This document shows, piece after piece, positions 1 to 7,867 of a stretch of 64,000 nucleotides of DNA (positions are counted from its first letter, which is position 1; each line of letters begins with the position of its first letter). The DNA lies in assembly GCF_019968605.1 (NCBI RefSeq), contig NZ_CP082966.1, positions 1,289,001-1,353,000 of the forward strand. The letters are read 5' to 3'. Origin of the DNA: Polaribacter litorisediminis. GTDB lineage: Bacteria > Bacteroidota > Bacteroidia > Flavobacteriales > Flavobacteriaceae. The translations under genes were made by a program, and so were the position numbers. Below the pieces are notes generated by a model. The model saw only the letters and a program-made list of their open reading frames with translations. It did no database searches and was not told where the DNA came from.

Positions 1-12
1 TTTAAACAAATT

Positions 13-729
13 ATGAAATTAGATATAGTAGCTTTTGGAGCACATCCGGATGATGTAGAATTGAGCTGTGGAGCAACAATTGCGAAAGAAATTTCTTTAG
101 GAAAAAAAGTGGGAATTGTAGATTTAACTCGAGGCGAATTAGGTACTCGTGGTTCTGCTGATTTAAGAGATATAGAAGCTGCCAATGCTGCAAAAATATT
201 AGGCGTTTCTGTTCGTGAAAATTTACGCTTTGCGGATGGATTTTTTACAAATGATAAAACGCATCAATTAGAAGTGATAAAGATGATTCGTAAATATCAA
301 CCAGAAATAGTCTTTTGTAATGCTATTGATGATAGGCATATTGATCATCCTAAAGGAAGTCAATTAGTTTCTGACGCTTGTTTTTTAAGCGGATTGGTGA
401 AAATAGAAACGGAAGTTGACGGCAAGAAACAAGAAAAATGGAGGCCTAAACATGTATACCACTATATACAATGGAAAAACATAGAACCTCATTTTGTAGT
501 TGATGTTACTGGTTTTATTGATAAAAAAACGGCATCTATTTTGGCGTATTCTTCTCAGTTTTACGATCCAAAAAGTAAAGAACCTGAAACGCCTATTACA
601 AGTAAAAATTTTAAAGAAAGTATTAATTATAGAGGCAAGGAGCTAGGGAGACTAATTGGTGTTGCTCATGCAGAAGGTTTTACGTCAGAGCGTTATATAG
701 CCGTAGAAAATTTAGATAAATTAATTTGA
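13..729 (+). CDS. bshB1: Bacillithiol biosynthesis deacetylase BshB1
   Basis: Zinc-dependent LmbE-like deacetylase that removes the acetyl group from N-acetylglucosaminyl-malate, the second step in making the cytosolic thiol bacillithiol. The protein has 238 residues, the usual length. The N-terminal AHPDDVELSCGA motif near residues 10-21 supplies the metal-binding His and Asp pair, and DDRHIDHPKG near residues 106-115 supplies the third metal-binding histidine region. The start ATG lies 12 bases into the window, so its upstream region is not visible. It is followed by the promoter and gene for tRNA-His on the same strand. The family assignment is firm from these motifs; activity on the bacillithiol precursor rather than another N-acetyl sugar is inferred from the close BshB1 pattern in Bacteroidota. 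Confidence 0.93.
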   Translation: MKLDIVAFGAHPDDVELSCGATIAKEISLGKKVGIVDLTRGELGTRGSADLRDIEAANAAKILGVSVRENLRFADGFFTNDKTHQLEVIKMIRKYQPEIVFCNAIDDRHIDHPKGSQLVSDACFLSGLVKIETEVDGKKQEKWRPKHVYHYIQWKNIEPHFVVDVTGFIDKKTASILAYSSQFYDPKSKEPETPITSKNFKESINYRGKELGRLIGVAHAEGFTSERYIAVENLDKLI

Positions 730-736
730 TTATTTG

Positions 737-768
737 TTGTTTTAAAAAAGAAAAAATATTTATATTTG
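737..768 (+). promoter_or_regulatory. Flavobacterial-type promoter of tRNA-His
   Basis: TTG at 737-739 is followed after 21 bases by TATATTTG at 761-768, which matches the Bacteroidota sigma form TTG-N17-23-TAnnTTTG. The expected transcription start is near 775, about nine bases before the tRNA. Confidence 0.7.
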
Positions 769-783
769 CACCCGAAATTACAT

Positions 784-858
784 GGTGGTTGTAGCTCAGT
801 TGGTTAGAGTATCGGTTTGTGGTACCGAGTGTCGCGGGTTCGAGTCCCGTCTTCCACC
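784..858 (+). tRNA. tRNA-His (anticodon GTG)
   Basis: A cloverleaf can be drawn. The D stem is GCTC/GAGT, the anticodon stem is TCGGT/ACCGA with loop TTGTGGT and anticodon GTG at 819-821, and the T stem is GCGGG/CCCGT. An extra G at 784 (position -1) faces the discriminator C at 858, which is the histidine-tRNA hallmark. CCA is not encoded. In the acceptor stem (785-791 against 851-857) positions 5 and 6 oppose T to T, so the stem has two adjacent mismatches. Confidence 0.93.
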
Positions 859-866
859 CAAAAAGT

Positions 867-900
867 AAAGTCTTCTCATTTTTTTGAGAAGACTTTTTTT
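867..900. terminator. Rho-independent terminator, probably bidirectional
   Basis: A 12-bp inverted repeat (867-878 against 885-896, core AGTCTTCTC/GAGAAGACT) surrounds a T6 loop and is followed by a T run. It ends the tRNA-His transcript. On the minus strand it also lies just after the response regulator gene and is followed by a T-rich tract, so it may serve both. Confidence 0.85.
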
Positions 901-944
901 GTGTAACTAAATAAAGTTAACTAATTGATTATTAGTTATATAAT

Positions 945-1697
945 TTATTTTAAATTATTTAAAGTTTCTACTACTTCATTTCTTTTTCTAACAGAAACAG
1001 GAATATTAGTTCTATCTTTTAAAATGAGGTAACCTCCATCAGATTTTATAAATTCTTTGATATATTTTATATTGATTAAATGACTTTGATGTACTCTTAA
1101 AAATTGATGTTCTTTTAACATATCGGCATAATATTTTAAGGTTTTAGAAACCAATATTTTCTGTTTGTTTTCTAGGTAGAAAGTTGTGTAATTATTATCT
1201 GACTTGCATCTTAAAATTTCTGAAATTTGAACTACTATAATTTTTTCTGAAGTATGCAAAGATATTTTTTGTGATATTCTATTCGGATTTTTGATAGAGT
1301 CTTGTAAAACAGCGATTTGTTCTTTGTTTGGTTGCATTTGTTCTTTTGCTTTTTTAATAGCATTCGCCAAATCTTCATTAGCGTAGGGTTTTAAAATATA
1401 ATCAATCGCAGCAAATTTAAAAGCCTTAATGGCATACTCATCACTTGCAGTCACAAATATTATTTTTGATCTTAAATTGGGCACTATTTCTAGAATATCA
1501 AAACCAGTTCCATCGCCGAGCATAATATCTAAAAACAAAATATCTGGATGCCTTTTTTGTAATAATTTAGCCGCTGAAATTACACTATTGGCCTTTCCAA
1601 TAATTTCAATTTCAGGATGATATTTCTCAACATCCTTACAAAGCATTTGTAAAGCTTCAGGAATATCGTCTACTACAATAGCTGTATATGTTTTCAT
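945..1697 (-). CDS. LytTR-family response regulator
   Basis: Two-component response regulator of 250 residues. The receiver domain covers roughly residues 4-120, with the acidic pair D10/D11, the phosphoacceptor Asp57 in LFLDIML, and a lysine in the YILKPY segment. A LytTR DNA-binding domain covers about 145-248, with the typical FLRVHQSHLINI segment. It should bind DNA after phosphorylation by the sensor kinase encoded at 2544-4520. The ATG sits directly after the stop of the metallophosphoesterase gene, so the three genes form one transcript with the regulator last. The targets are not visible; the tail hairpin at 867-900 probably ends the operon. Confidence 0.92.
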   Translation of the reverse strand: MKTYTAIVVDDIPEALQMLCKDVEKYHPEIEIIGKANSVISAAKLLQKRHPDILFLDIMLGDGTGFDILEIVPNLRSKIIFVTASDEYAIKAFKFAAIDYILKPYANEDLANAIKKAKEQMQPNKEQIAVLQDSIKNPNRISQKISLHTSEKIIVVQISEILRCKSDNNYTTFYLENKQKILVSKTLKYYADMLKEHQFLRVHQSHLINIKYIKEFIKSDGGYLILKDRTNIPVSVRKRNEVVETLNNLK

Positions 1698-1698
1698 A

Positions 1699-2544
1699 TT
1701 ACGTTATTTTTTCTAATTTAAAAACTGTTATTTCTGGCCTTACATTAAATCGTATTTGATGTAGGTTTCCTAAAGCTCTATTAATATAGAGTGTTCTGCC
1801 TTCTTTTAAAGTAATTTCTCCAGCAATATATTCTTTGTTTTTTACCGGTAAAATAGGCGGATTTAAAAAAGGAGGTTTTACTTGACCACCGTGTGTATGC
1901 CCTGCTAAAATCCAACCTTCATAGTTGTTCCAAACATCTAAATCACAAACATCTGGGTTGTGACATAAAACCACATTAGCATTTTTAGCATTGTGTTTGT
2001 TCATTATTTTTTTAGGATTAAAATTTAATCCCCAAAAATCATCCAAACCAATAATATGCAATCCATTGAAATTATATTGCTCATTTCCCAAAATTTTTAT
2101 TCCCGCATTTTCTAGGATAGCAGTAATGGTATTTGCCACATTTTGTTCCGACCAATTATGACCATAATCATGATTTCCTAAAACCCCTGCAGTTCCTAAT
2201 TTCCCTTTTACAGCATGTTTAAAAACTTCAGCTAATTTGGCAGCTTGAGCTTTGTCTCCATGATCAACAAAATCTCCGGTATATACTACAAAATCTGGAT
2301 TGTATGCTTTTGCTTTTACAAAAGAGTCGATTATATATTGATAATTAAACCGATTACCAATATGAATATCACTAATTTGAAGGAGTGTTTTTCCAATTAA
2401 ATTTTCAGGTAGATTTTTTATGGGCATTTTTTTATGAACAAATTCTAACCAAAAAGGTTCAATTTGCCAGGAATAGGTGCCGCCAATAAATCCTAACCCA
2501 AAAGTTGCGATAAGTGCTTTTTTAATAAATTTTCTTCTTTGCAT
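1699..2544 (-). CDS. Membrane-anchored metallophosphoesterase (YkuE/YaeI-like)
   Basis: Calcineurin-type phosphoesterase. It carries the metal-site motifs in order: SDIHIG, TGDFVDHG, GNHDYGH and AGHTHGGQ. An N-terminal RRKFIKK stretch precedes a hydrophobic segment, which suggests a Tat-like or membrane-anchoring signal, so the catalytic domain probably faces the periplasm. The family includes UDP-2,3-diacylglucosamine-pyrophosphatase-like and nucleotide phosphatases; the substrate cannot be told from sequence. I place the start at the ATG overlapping the kinase stop (TAATG, bases 2542-2546); a start at 2577 would overlap the kinase by 34 bases. Its position between a sensor kinase and its regulator is unusual and suggests co-expression. 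Confidence 0.85.
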   Translation of the reverse strand: MQRRKFIKKALIATFGLGFIGGTYSWQIEPFWLEFVHKKMPIKNLPENLIGKTLLQISDIHIGNRFNYQYIIDSFVKAKAYNPDFVVYTGDFVDHGDKAQAAKLAEVFKHAVKGKLGTAGVLGNHDYGHNWSEQNVANTITAILENAGIKILGNEQYNFNGLHIIGLDDFWGLNFNPKKIMNKHNAKNANVVLCHNPDVCDLDVWNNYEGWILAGHTHGGQVKPPFLNPPILPVKNKEYIAGEITLKEGRTLYINRALGNLHQIRFNVRPEITVFKLEKIT

Positions 2545-4520
2545 TAATAATCTGTTTTTAACGGAATTTTGAACCAAATTTTAGTTCCTTTAATTACAGA
2601 ATCTTCGATAATTTCATCAATAGAAAATGAATTTTTTGTTGTAATATTTTCTATTCTCTCTTTAAATACTTTTAAAGCTACCGAAATATGATTAGAATTT
2701 TCTTTTCTTTTTTTCGATTCCCGAATTCCTATGCCATTATCAAGGATTAAAAAATTTAAAAAATGATGTTTTACCTCAAACTTTATGATGATTTTTCCTA
2801 AAGTATTTTTTTGAAATGCATGCTGGATACAGTTTTCTATAAAAGGTTGTAGAAGCATAGTCGGAATTAAAATTTCATCTGCGTCAATATTATTTAAATT
2901 TGTTTCTATATCATAAGTAAATGATTTAGAACTCATTCGTTGCTCTAACTCAATATAATTTTTTAACAGCTTAATTTCTTCTTGTAAGGTAATTTCTTCT
3001 TTTCTAGAATTATTTAAAATACCTCTTAACAAAACTGAAAATTTTGAAATAGTCGTATTTAACTCTTCGGTTTTACCCGAATTACCGAGGGCTTTAATTC
3101 CGTTTAAAACATTAAATATAAAATGTGGATTCATTTGCAATTGCAACGCTTTTTGCTCTAAAGACAATACTCGATTTTTTACTTTTAATTTGTTTAGTTT
3201 TTCTTGATGATTCTTATGAATCTTTCTTAAATAGTAATCTAAAGAGAGATAACCAATCAATAATAAGGAAATTATACACGTAAAAATAAACCATGCTTTT
3301 TGATAAAAAGGAGCCTCTACTGTAAAAGAAAGAGATTTCATGTTACTCTTTTTATCTTCTATTTTAGATTGCACTTGAAATTGATATCTGCCGCTAGTTA
3401 AGTTCGGAAATTGAACGGTATTGTTTTTTGACCAAGGAGAAAAGCCATTCACCAATTGATAACGGTATTGTATTTTTTTAGGCTTTAATAGATTCACAGA
3501 TTTAAAAGTGATCGCAATATTGTTATCAGAATTTAAGAATTTTATTTTTTTATTGAATAGTAAAGAATCTTTATATTGATGATTTACTGCCAAATGCTCA
3601 AAGTGAATTGTTGGTTTTTTTTCAAAGCTAGTGAATTGATTTGTTGTAATTATTTTAGACAATCCTTTATTTGTGGCAATCCAAGTAGTATTTAAATTAT
3701 CTTTAAAAACGTTTGCTATAGAGTTGGTATTTAAAGAGTTGTACTTGTTTATTTTTTGTTTAAAAGAAAAGGAGGGAAGCACAAAAACTTCTATTCCGTC
3801 TGATTTTGAAGTTACCCAAATTTCATTTTTTAGTTTTTTTACTGCCGTTATATTTTCTAAAGTTGTAATTTTTTGTACTACAGACTTTCCATCAATGATA
3901 TATAAACCATTTTGTAGACTTGCTGCAATCATTCTATCCTCAAATTTTTCTAAAGAAATGATATTTTCTTCTAAAACTTTATAAATGTTTTTAGGTTTTA
4001 GCAAATCATCTAATTTCCATAACCCATTGTTAGAAGCTATATAAAAGGAATTCTCATAAAAAATTAGATCATTAATTATAGAGAAATCTAATATAGAATT
4101 AATTTTAATAGGTTGCAGGGAGTTTTCTTTTAAAAGATAAATTCCCTCTGTGGTGCCAACAAAAATATTTATATGATTAGAAAATATTTTTAGGACTTTT
4201 TTAGATTCAAAAATTTGCTCTTTCGACTTGTTTTTAATGAATAATCCGTTTTCTAAACCAGCATAAATAATCTTGTTTTTAATGAAAATACTATTGGTTT
4301 TTAACTTGTTAATCTGAGAGAAATCATTTCCATCAAATTTTACCAAACCTGCATGAGTAGCCATCCATAAATAACCAATTTCATCTTGTGTTAGATCATA
4401 AATGATATTTGTGGGCAAACCATCATCCGTAGAAATATTTTTAATGCTTGTTTGTTGCGCATATATCTGAGCGCTAAAAAGTAGGATAAAAAAATAATTA
4501 ATTTTCGTATTAAGAGACAT
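2544..4520 (-). CDS. Two-component sensor histidine kinase with beta-propeller sensor (LytS-like)
   Basis: The 658-residue kinase begins with a signal peptide ending near AQIYAQ. Residues ~25-300 hold two-component-regulator propeller repeats, seen in GLPTNIIYDLTQDEIGYLW and later imperfect copies. Residues ~320-400 form a Y_Y_Y domain, and a single membrane helix lies near 408-430. A short coiled coil leads to a His_kinase domain with His466 in QMNPHFIF. The HATPase part has Asn563 in PFIENCIQHAF and DNGIGI near 594. This is the periplasmic-propeller type often used in Bacteroidota to sense carbohydrate or envelope signals; the ligand is unknown. It starts a three-gene operon with the phosphoesterase and the LytTR regulator. 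Confidence 0.9.
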   Translation of the reverse strand: MSLNTKINYFFILLFSAQIYAQQTSIKNISTDDGLPTNIIYDLTQDEIGYLWMATHAGLVKFDGNDFSQINKLKTNSIFIKNKIIYAGLENGLFIKNKSKEQIFESKKVLKIFSNHINIFVGTTEGIYLLKENSLQPIKINSILDFSIINDLIFYENSFYIASNNGLWKLDDLLKPKNIYKVLEENIISLEKFEDRMIAASLQNGLYIIDGKSVVQKITTLENITAVKKLKNEIWVTSKSDGIEVFVLPSFSFKQKINKYNSLNTNSIANVFKDNLNTTWIATNKGLSKIITTNQFTSFEKKPTIHFEHLAVNHQYKDSLLFNKKIKFLNSDNNIAITFKSVNLLKPKKIQYRYQLVNGFSPWSKNNTVQFPNLTSGRYQFQVQSKIEDKKSNMKSLSFTVEAPFYQKAWFIFTCIISLLLIGYLSLDYYLRKIHKNHQEKLNKLKVKNRVLSLEQKALQLQMNPHFIFNVLNGIKALGNSGKTEELNTTISKFSVLLRGILNNSRKEEITLQEEIKLLKNYIELEQRMSSKSFTYDIETNLNNIDADEILIPTMLLQPFIENCIQHAFQKNTLGKIIIKFEVKHHFLNFLILDNGIGIRESKKRKENSNHISVALKVFKERIENITTKNSFSIDEIIEDSVIKGTKIWFKIPLKTDY

Positions 4521-4538
4521 AAAACAAACTTACTAATT

Positions 4539-4575
4539 AAAACGTCATGATACCATATTTTGTATAATGACGTTT
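4539..4575 (-). terminator. Hairpin terminator downstream of the 4597-5688 lipoprotein gene
   Basis: AAACGTCAT at 4540-4548 pairs with ATGACGTTT at 4567-4575 across an 18-base loop. Read on the minus strand the right arm ends in TTTT, which fits a terminator between the lipoprotein gene and the kinase gene. The stem core CGTCAT recurs in the hairpin at 24305-24350. Confidence 0.5.
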
Positions 4576-4596
4576 AAAAAATTACCTTTCTACGGC

Positions 4597-5688
4597 TTAT
4601 TTCATGGCATACAAACGCTTATTATTGGTGTCTGGTTGTATGTATCGTAGTTCTCCATAAGGCTTAATTAATGGTTTTAAAACTACTAAACCTGTCGATT
4701 TTCCTGTGATGATTAAGGTGCTGTTTTTCATTCTGTAGGTCCATCTAAATTTTTCAATAGGAATCTTTAATTGCTCCACTTTTGCATATAAAACTTCTTG
4801 TTGTTCTATAAAATCCATGAGTTCTTCTTGAGATTGGAAGGTTGGTACTTCATCATCTGAATTATGGTAATCTAATTCAAATTTTAATGGAATTAAAAAT
4901 TGAGTGGTATATGCTTCGCCTACAAAACGTTCTTCTTCATTTTGAAGTGCTTCATACCAATTGATGTCTTTTTCTTCTGGATATTTATTGGCAATTTCTT
5001 TGGATAAATCTACTTTACCAGGAGAATTGGCAGTTGGATAAAATACATAATGAGGTTTTGCTAAATAGTGATTTGAAAATTCACCATTAAAAATTGAAAA
5101 ATAAGGGGATGCCAACACATTTGGTAATTCATGAGCACAAAAAGCATCTCTAAAAGCACTCATTAATTCCTTATTCTCACCAATACCATTAGCATGAAAA
5201 ATAATTTTTGTGTTTTCATTTACACTTTCCTGTAAAATAGGTAAAGTACCTTTGTTGATGTTTTCTCTTAAGGTTTCTGTGGTTACCTTTTCTCCATGAA
5301 CAACGGTTTCTAAGGTCATGCCTTTAAAAGGATTGCTTTTATTTACAATATGAATTTCGCCATACGGATCTTTAGATCCATTTCTATTGAGCCAATTAAT
5401 AATTTCTTCTACAGAATATTGATCTTCTACAATTTCGAATTTTTTCTCTTCAAAAAAGGCTCTTGCAGCATCATAATAGTGTTCATTTCCTTGGTCAAAA
5501 CCAGTAATAAAAACCAAAGGCTTTCTGGTAATCACTTCTTCTTGTGTTTTAAAATCTATCGAATTTTCTAAGGCTAAAGAAGCTACTTTATCCTCTTTAC
5601 TAGTTGCTGTGTCCTTACAATTTACAAAAAGACTGGATGTTAAAATTAGGGCGGTTGCAAATACTGCTTTTCTAAGTGTGGTTTTCAT
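4597..5688 (-). CDS. Lipoprotein of unknown function
   Basis: I do not recognise this family. The protein begins MKTTLRKAVFATALIL and has a lipobox LFVNC, so it is a predicted lipoprotein. After the signal, residues ~55-110 read like an alpha/beta hydrolase or Rossmann-like start (PLVFITGFDQGNEHYYDAA), followed by a segment IIFHANGIGENKELMSAF that could belong to a nucleotide- or ester-binding fold. No nucleophile-elbow GxSxG is visible. The C-terminal third has paired aromatic residues and a FRWTYRMKNSTLIITG segment. I start it at the ATG at 5688; an ATG at 5697 is equally possible. The longer frame to 5742 would begin upstream of a TACATTTA promoter-like box. It is a single gene with its own hairpin terminator. 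Confidence 0.75.
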   Translation of the reverse strand: MKTTLRKAVFATALILTSSLFVNCKDTATSKEDKVASLALENSIDFKTQEEVITRKPLVFITGFDQGNEHYYDAARAFFEEKKFEIVEDQYSVEEIINWLNRNGSKDPYGEIHIVNKSNPFKGMTLETVVHGEKVTTETLRENINKGTLPILQESVNENTKIIFHANGIGENKELMSAFRDAFCAHELPNVLASPYFSIFNGEFSNHYLAKPHYVFYPTANSPGKVDLSKEIANKYPEEKDINWYEALQNEEERFVGEAYTTQFLIPLKFELDYHNSDDEVPTFQSQEELMDFIEQQEVLYAKVEQLKIPIEKFRWTYRMKNSTLIITGKSTGLVVLKPLIKPYGELRYIQPDTNNKRLYAMK

Positions 5689-5927
5689 AATATTCATGTT
5701 TTTATTGTTATACACTGTAAATGTAAAACTGAATTGAAGCAATATTTTGGCTGTTCTAGAATTCGTATTTCATGAATTAGAATTCGTGCATTTTTAGTGC
5801 AATTCCTATTTTAACGGATTGATTTCAGCATTTAAAAGTTTAGTTGCATTTATGACTTGATTCCAGCATTTAATACTAATTCTGCCTTGAAATTACTATA
5901 CAATAAAATGAAAACAAATCTAAAACA

Positions 5928-5954
5928 GAAAAATCCGCTTTAAAACGGATTTTT
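5928..5954 (-). terminator. Terminator after the 40-residue lipoprotein gene
   Basis: AAAATCCG at 5930-5937 pairs with CGGATTTT at 5946-5953. On the minus strand the hairpin is followed by TTTTTC. It lies about 40 bases downstream of the stop at 5996. Confidence 0.7.
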
Positions 5955-5995
5955 AAAATCGATATTCGTAAAAAAAATTACGTTAAATTAGTCTT

Positions 5996-6118
5996 TTATA
6001 CGATTGTTTGTGTAGTTGTTGTATTGTCTGCTAAACCACATGAATGTGAAGTGCTTCTACAAGAAGAAAGACAAATAATGCCTAGAATACAAACTAGTAT
6101 AAATAATAATTTTTTCAT
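5996..6118 (-). CDS. Small lipoprotein, 40 residues
   Basis: A short reading frame encodes MKKLLFILVCILGIICLSSC followed by about 20 polar residues ending in DNTTTTQTIV. The basic start, hydrophobic core and LSSC lipobox with Cys20 form a complete lipoprotein signal, and a good terminator follows at 5928-5954. The mature part is only about 21 residues, with two histidine- or cysteine-containing positions (SHSCG). No function can be assigned. The gene is 24 bases downstream of the substrate-binding protein gene stop on the same strand and may be the last member of that cluster or independently transcribed. Confidence 0.7.
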   Translation of the reverse strand: MKKLLFILVCILGIICLSSCRSTSHSCGLADNTTTTQTIV

Positions 6119-6142
6119 GCTATTTTTATTTAAAATTTAATT

Positions 6143-6997
6143 TTATAAATTTTTGATGAAATCTCCTGAATTTCTCTTCTCATTGATAACGTTAAATTTT
6201 ATCATTTTATTTTGAATGCGAGTAATTAAGTTTTTAGTGATAGGAGAACCATCATTCCATTCCGTAATTTTTAACCAGTCTTGAATGTCTTCTAATTGTT
6301 GCTTGTATCTCTTTGCCAATGTTTTATCAATAGCATCAATTTTTTTAAAGTCTTCTGTTTCACTATTTATAATCGCTAAAACTTTTTTTATTTCATCAGA
6401 ATTATTTTCTAAAACTTCATTTCTAACAGCAATTACAAAACAAGGCCAAGGAGTTGGACAATCATCAATCCTTCTAAAAGTACCATTATCTACAAACGGT
6501 TTTGTTGTAAAATGTTCCCACATAAAATAGTCTGCCTCCCCATTTGTAAGTGCATCAATTCCTCCTTGCAAATTGCCAATGACTTTAAATTTTAATGCAT
6601 CAATATCCCACCCTTGATTGTGTGCGTTTACGATTGCCATTAAATGAGAGCCCGAACCAAATCTACTAATTGCAATCGTGGCATCCTCTAAATCTTCAAT
6701 TTTTTTGAAAGTAGATGATGCGTTTACATGGATTCCCCAAATTAGAGGAGTTTTTACATACGTTTGTACAATTTTAGACGGATTTCCATCAGCAATATCT
6801 TTAATAATTCCCTCTGTTAAAACAATCGCGATATCAACAGAACCATTTCTTAACGCTTTGCACATTTGTCCGGTGCCCCCATGATAATCTTGCCAACGAA
6901 GATTGATATCGTGTTTATGATACTCTTTATTTTTAAGGGTAATGTACCAAGGATAGTTAAAATGTTCTGGAACACCACCCACTTTAAGGTTCGTCAT
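6143..6997 (-). CDS. Substrate-binding-protein-like protein without signal peptide
   Basis: The 284-residue protein resembles type-2 periplasmic binding proteins of the TauA/SsuA/ThiY group: an opening TNLKVGGVPEHFNYPW, a ligand-pocket region GGTGQMCKALRNGSVDIAI, hinge region IEDLEDATIAISRFGSGSH, and GGIDALTNGEADYFMWE. There is no signal peptide or lipobox, so it should be cytosolic, and no permease or ATPase gene is nearby. The ATG follows the phosphorylase stop with no gap (TAAATG), indicating translational coupling. The likely role is binding a small ligand connected to the phosphorylase reaction, or a pocket turned enzyme as in menaquinone MqnA/MqnD-type proteins; both are inference. Family fold confidence is high, function low. 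Confidence 0.8.
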   Translation of the reverse strand: MTNLKVGGVPEHFNYPWYITLKNKEYHKHDINLRWQDYHGGTGQMCKALRNGSVDIAIVLTEGIIKDIADGNPSKIVQTYVKTPLIWGIHVNASSTFKKIEDLEDATIAISRFGSGSHLMAIVNAHNQGWDIDALKFKVIGNLQGGIDALTNGEADYFMWEHFTTKPFVDNGTFRRIDDCPTPWPCFVIAVRNEVLENNSDEIKKVLAIINSETEDFKKIDAIDKTLAKRYKQQLEDIQDWLKITEWNDGSPITKNLITRIQNKMIKFNVINEKRNSGDFIKNL

Positions 6998-7867
6998 TTA
7001 TTCAACTAATTTTTGCAATGTATATTCAATTAAATCTATAACAATTTTACCAGGGTTCTCACTAAAAGTACCATTTGCTCTATTCGCAATAATTGCATTC
7101 ATAGAAACAGCATTGTGCCCCAATAATTTACACAAGCCATAAATTGCAGAAGTTTCCATCTCTAGATTCGTAATTTTATTTCCATTAAAATTAAAACTAT
7201 CAATTTTATGATTTAAATTCGGATCTTGAATTGCTAACCTTAAAACCCTACCTTGAGGGCCATAAAAACCACCTGCAGTAGCGGTAATTCCTTGATATAC
7301 TTTTTTTGATGCCATCTTATTTGCTAATGTATCACCATTAGAAATTACTATAGGATAACTTTTTTTAGAACTCCAATTGGTATGTTTTACAAAAGCAGCT
7401 TCAATTTCAGGATTAGAAATTTCATCTATTTGATAAGAATGAAGCAATCCATTTAAATCTAAACCATGAGAACTTAACAGAAAAGAATTAATAGGAATTT
7501 CTTTTTGGAGAGAGCCAGAGGTTCCGATTCGTATAATATTTAAGGAGGTATGATTTTTCTTGATTTCTCTAGTTTCTAAATTAATATTCACCAAAGCATC
7601 TAATTCATTTACAACAATGTCTATATTATCAGGACCAATACCCGTAGAAATTACCGTTAATCTTTTTCCTTTATAGTGGCCTGTAGCTGTTTTAAACTCT
7701 CTTTTTTGAGTTGTAAATTCAATAGAATCAAAATATTGTGTAATTTTATCCACACGATCTTGATCTCCTACAAAAATAATAGTCGAAGCAATATGCGCTG
7801 GTTTTATATTTAAATGATAAACACTTTCATCAGGATTTAATATTAATTCAGATTGTTTTATCGGCAT
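6998..7867 (-). CDS. Nucleoside phosphorylase (uridine phosphorylase-like)
   Basis: PNP/UDP-family enzyme, 289 residues. Motifs are IFVGDQDRVDKI (phosphate-binding start, near residue 31), STGIGPDNIDIVVNEL, IRIGTSGSLQ, and NLEMETSAIYGL, where the ME-x-E/T stretch binds the ribose. These fit phosphorolysis of a pyrimidine or purine nucleoside to base and ribose 1-phosphate in the cytosol. Its ATG follows the DUF1835 stop as TAAATG, and its own stop is fused in the same way to the next ATG. The base specificity cannot be read from sequence; a uridine-phosphorylase-like activity is the best guess. The fixed coupling to a DUF1835 protein and a binding-protein homologue points to a dedicated salvage or turnover step. 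Confidence 0.85.
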   Translation of the reverse strand: MPIKQSELILNPDESVYHLNIKPAHIASTIIFVGDQDRVDKITQYFDSIEFTTQKREFKTATGHYKGKRLTVISTGIGPDNIDIVVNELDALVNINLETREIKKNHTSLNIIRIGTSGSLQKEIPINSFLLSSHGLDLNGLLHSYQIDEISNPEIEAAFVKHTNWSSKKSYPIVISNGDTLANKMASKKVYQGITATAGGFYGPQGRVLRLAIQDPNLNHKIDSFNFNGNKITNLEMETSAIYGLCKLLGHNAVSMNAIIANRANGTFSENPGKIVIDLIEYTLQKLVE

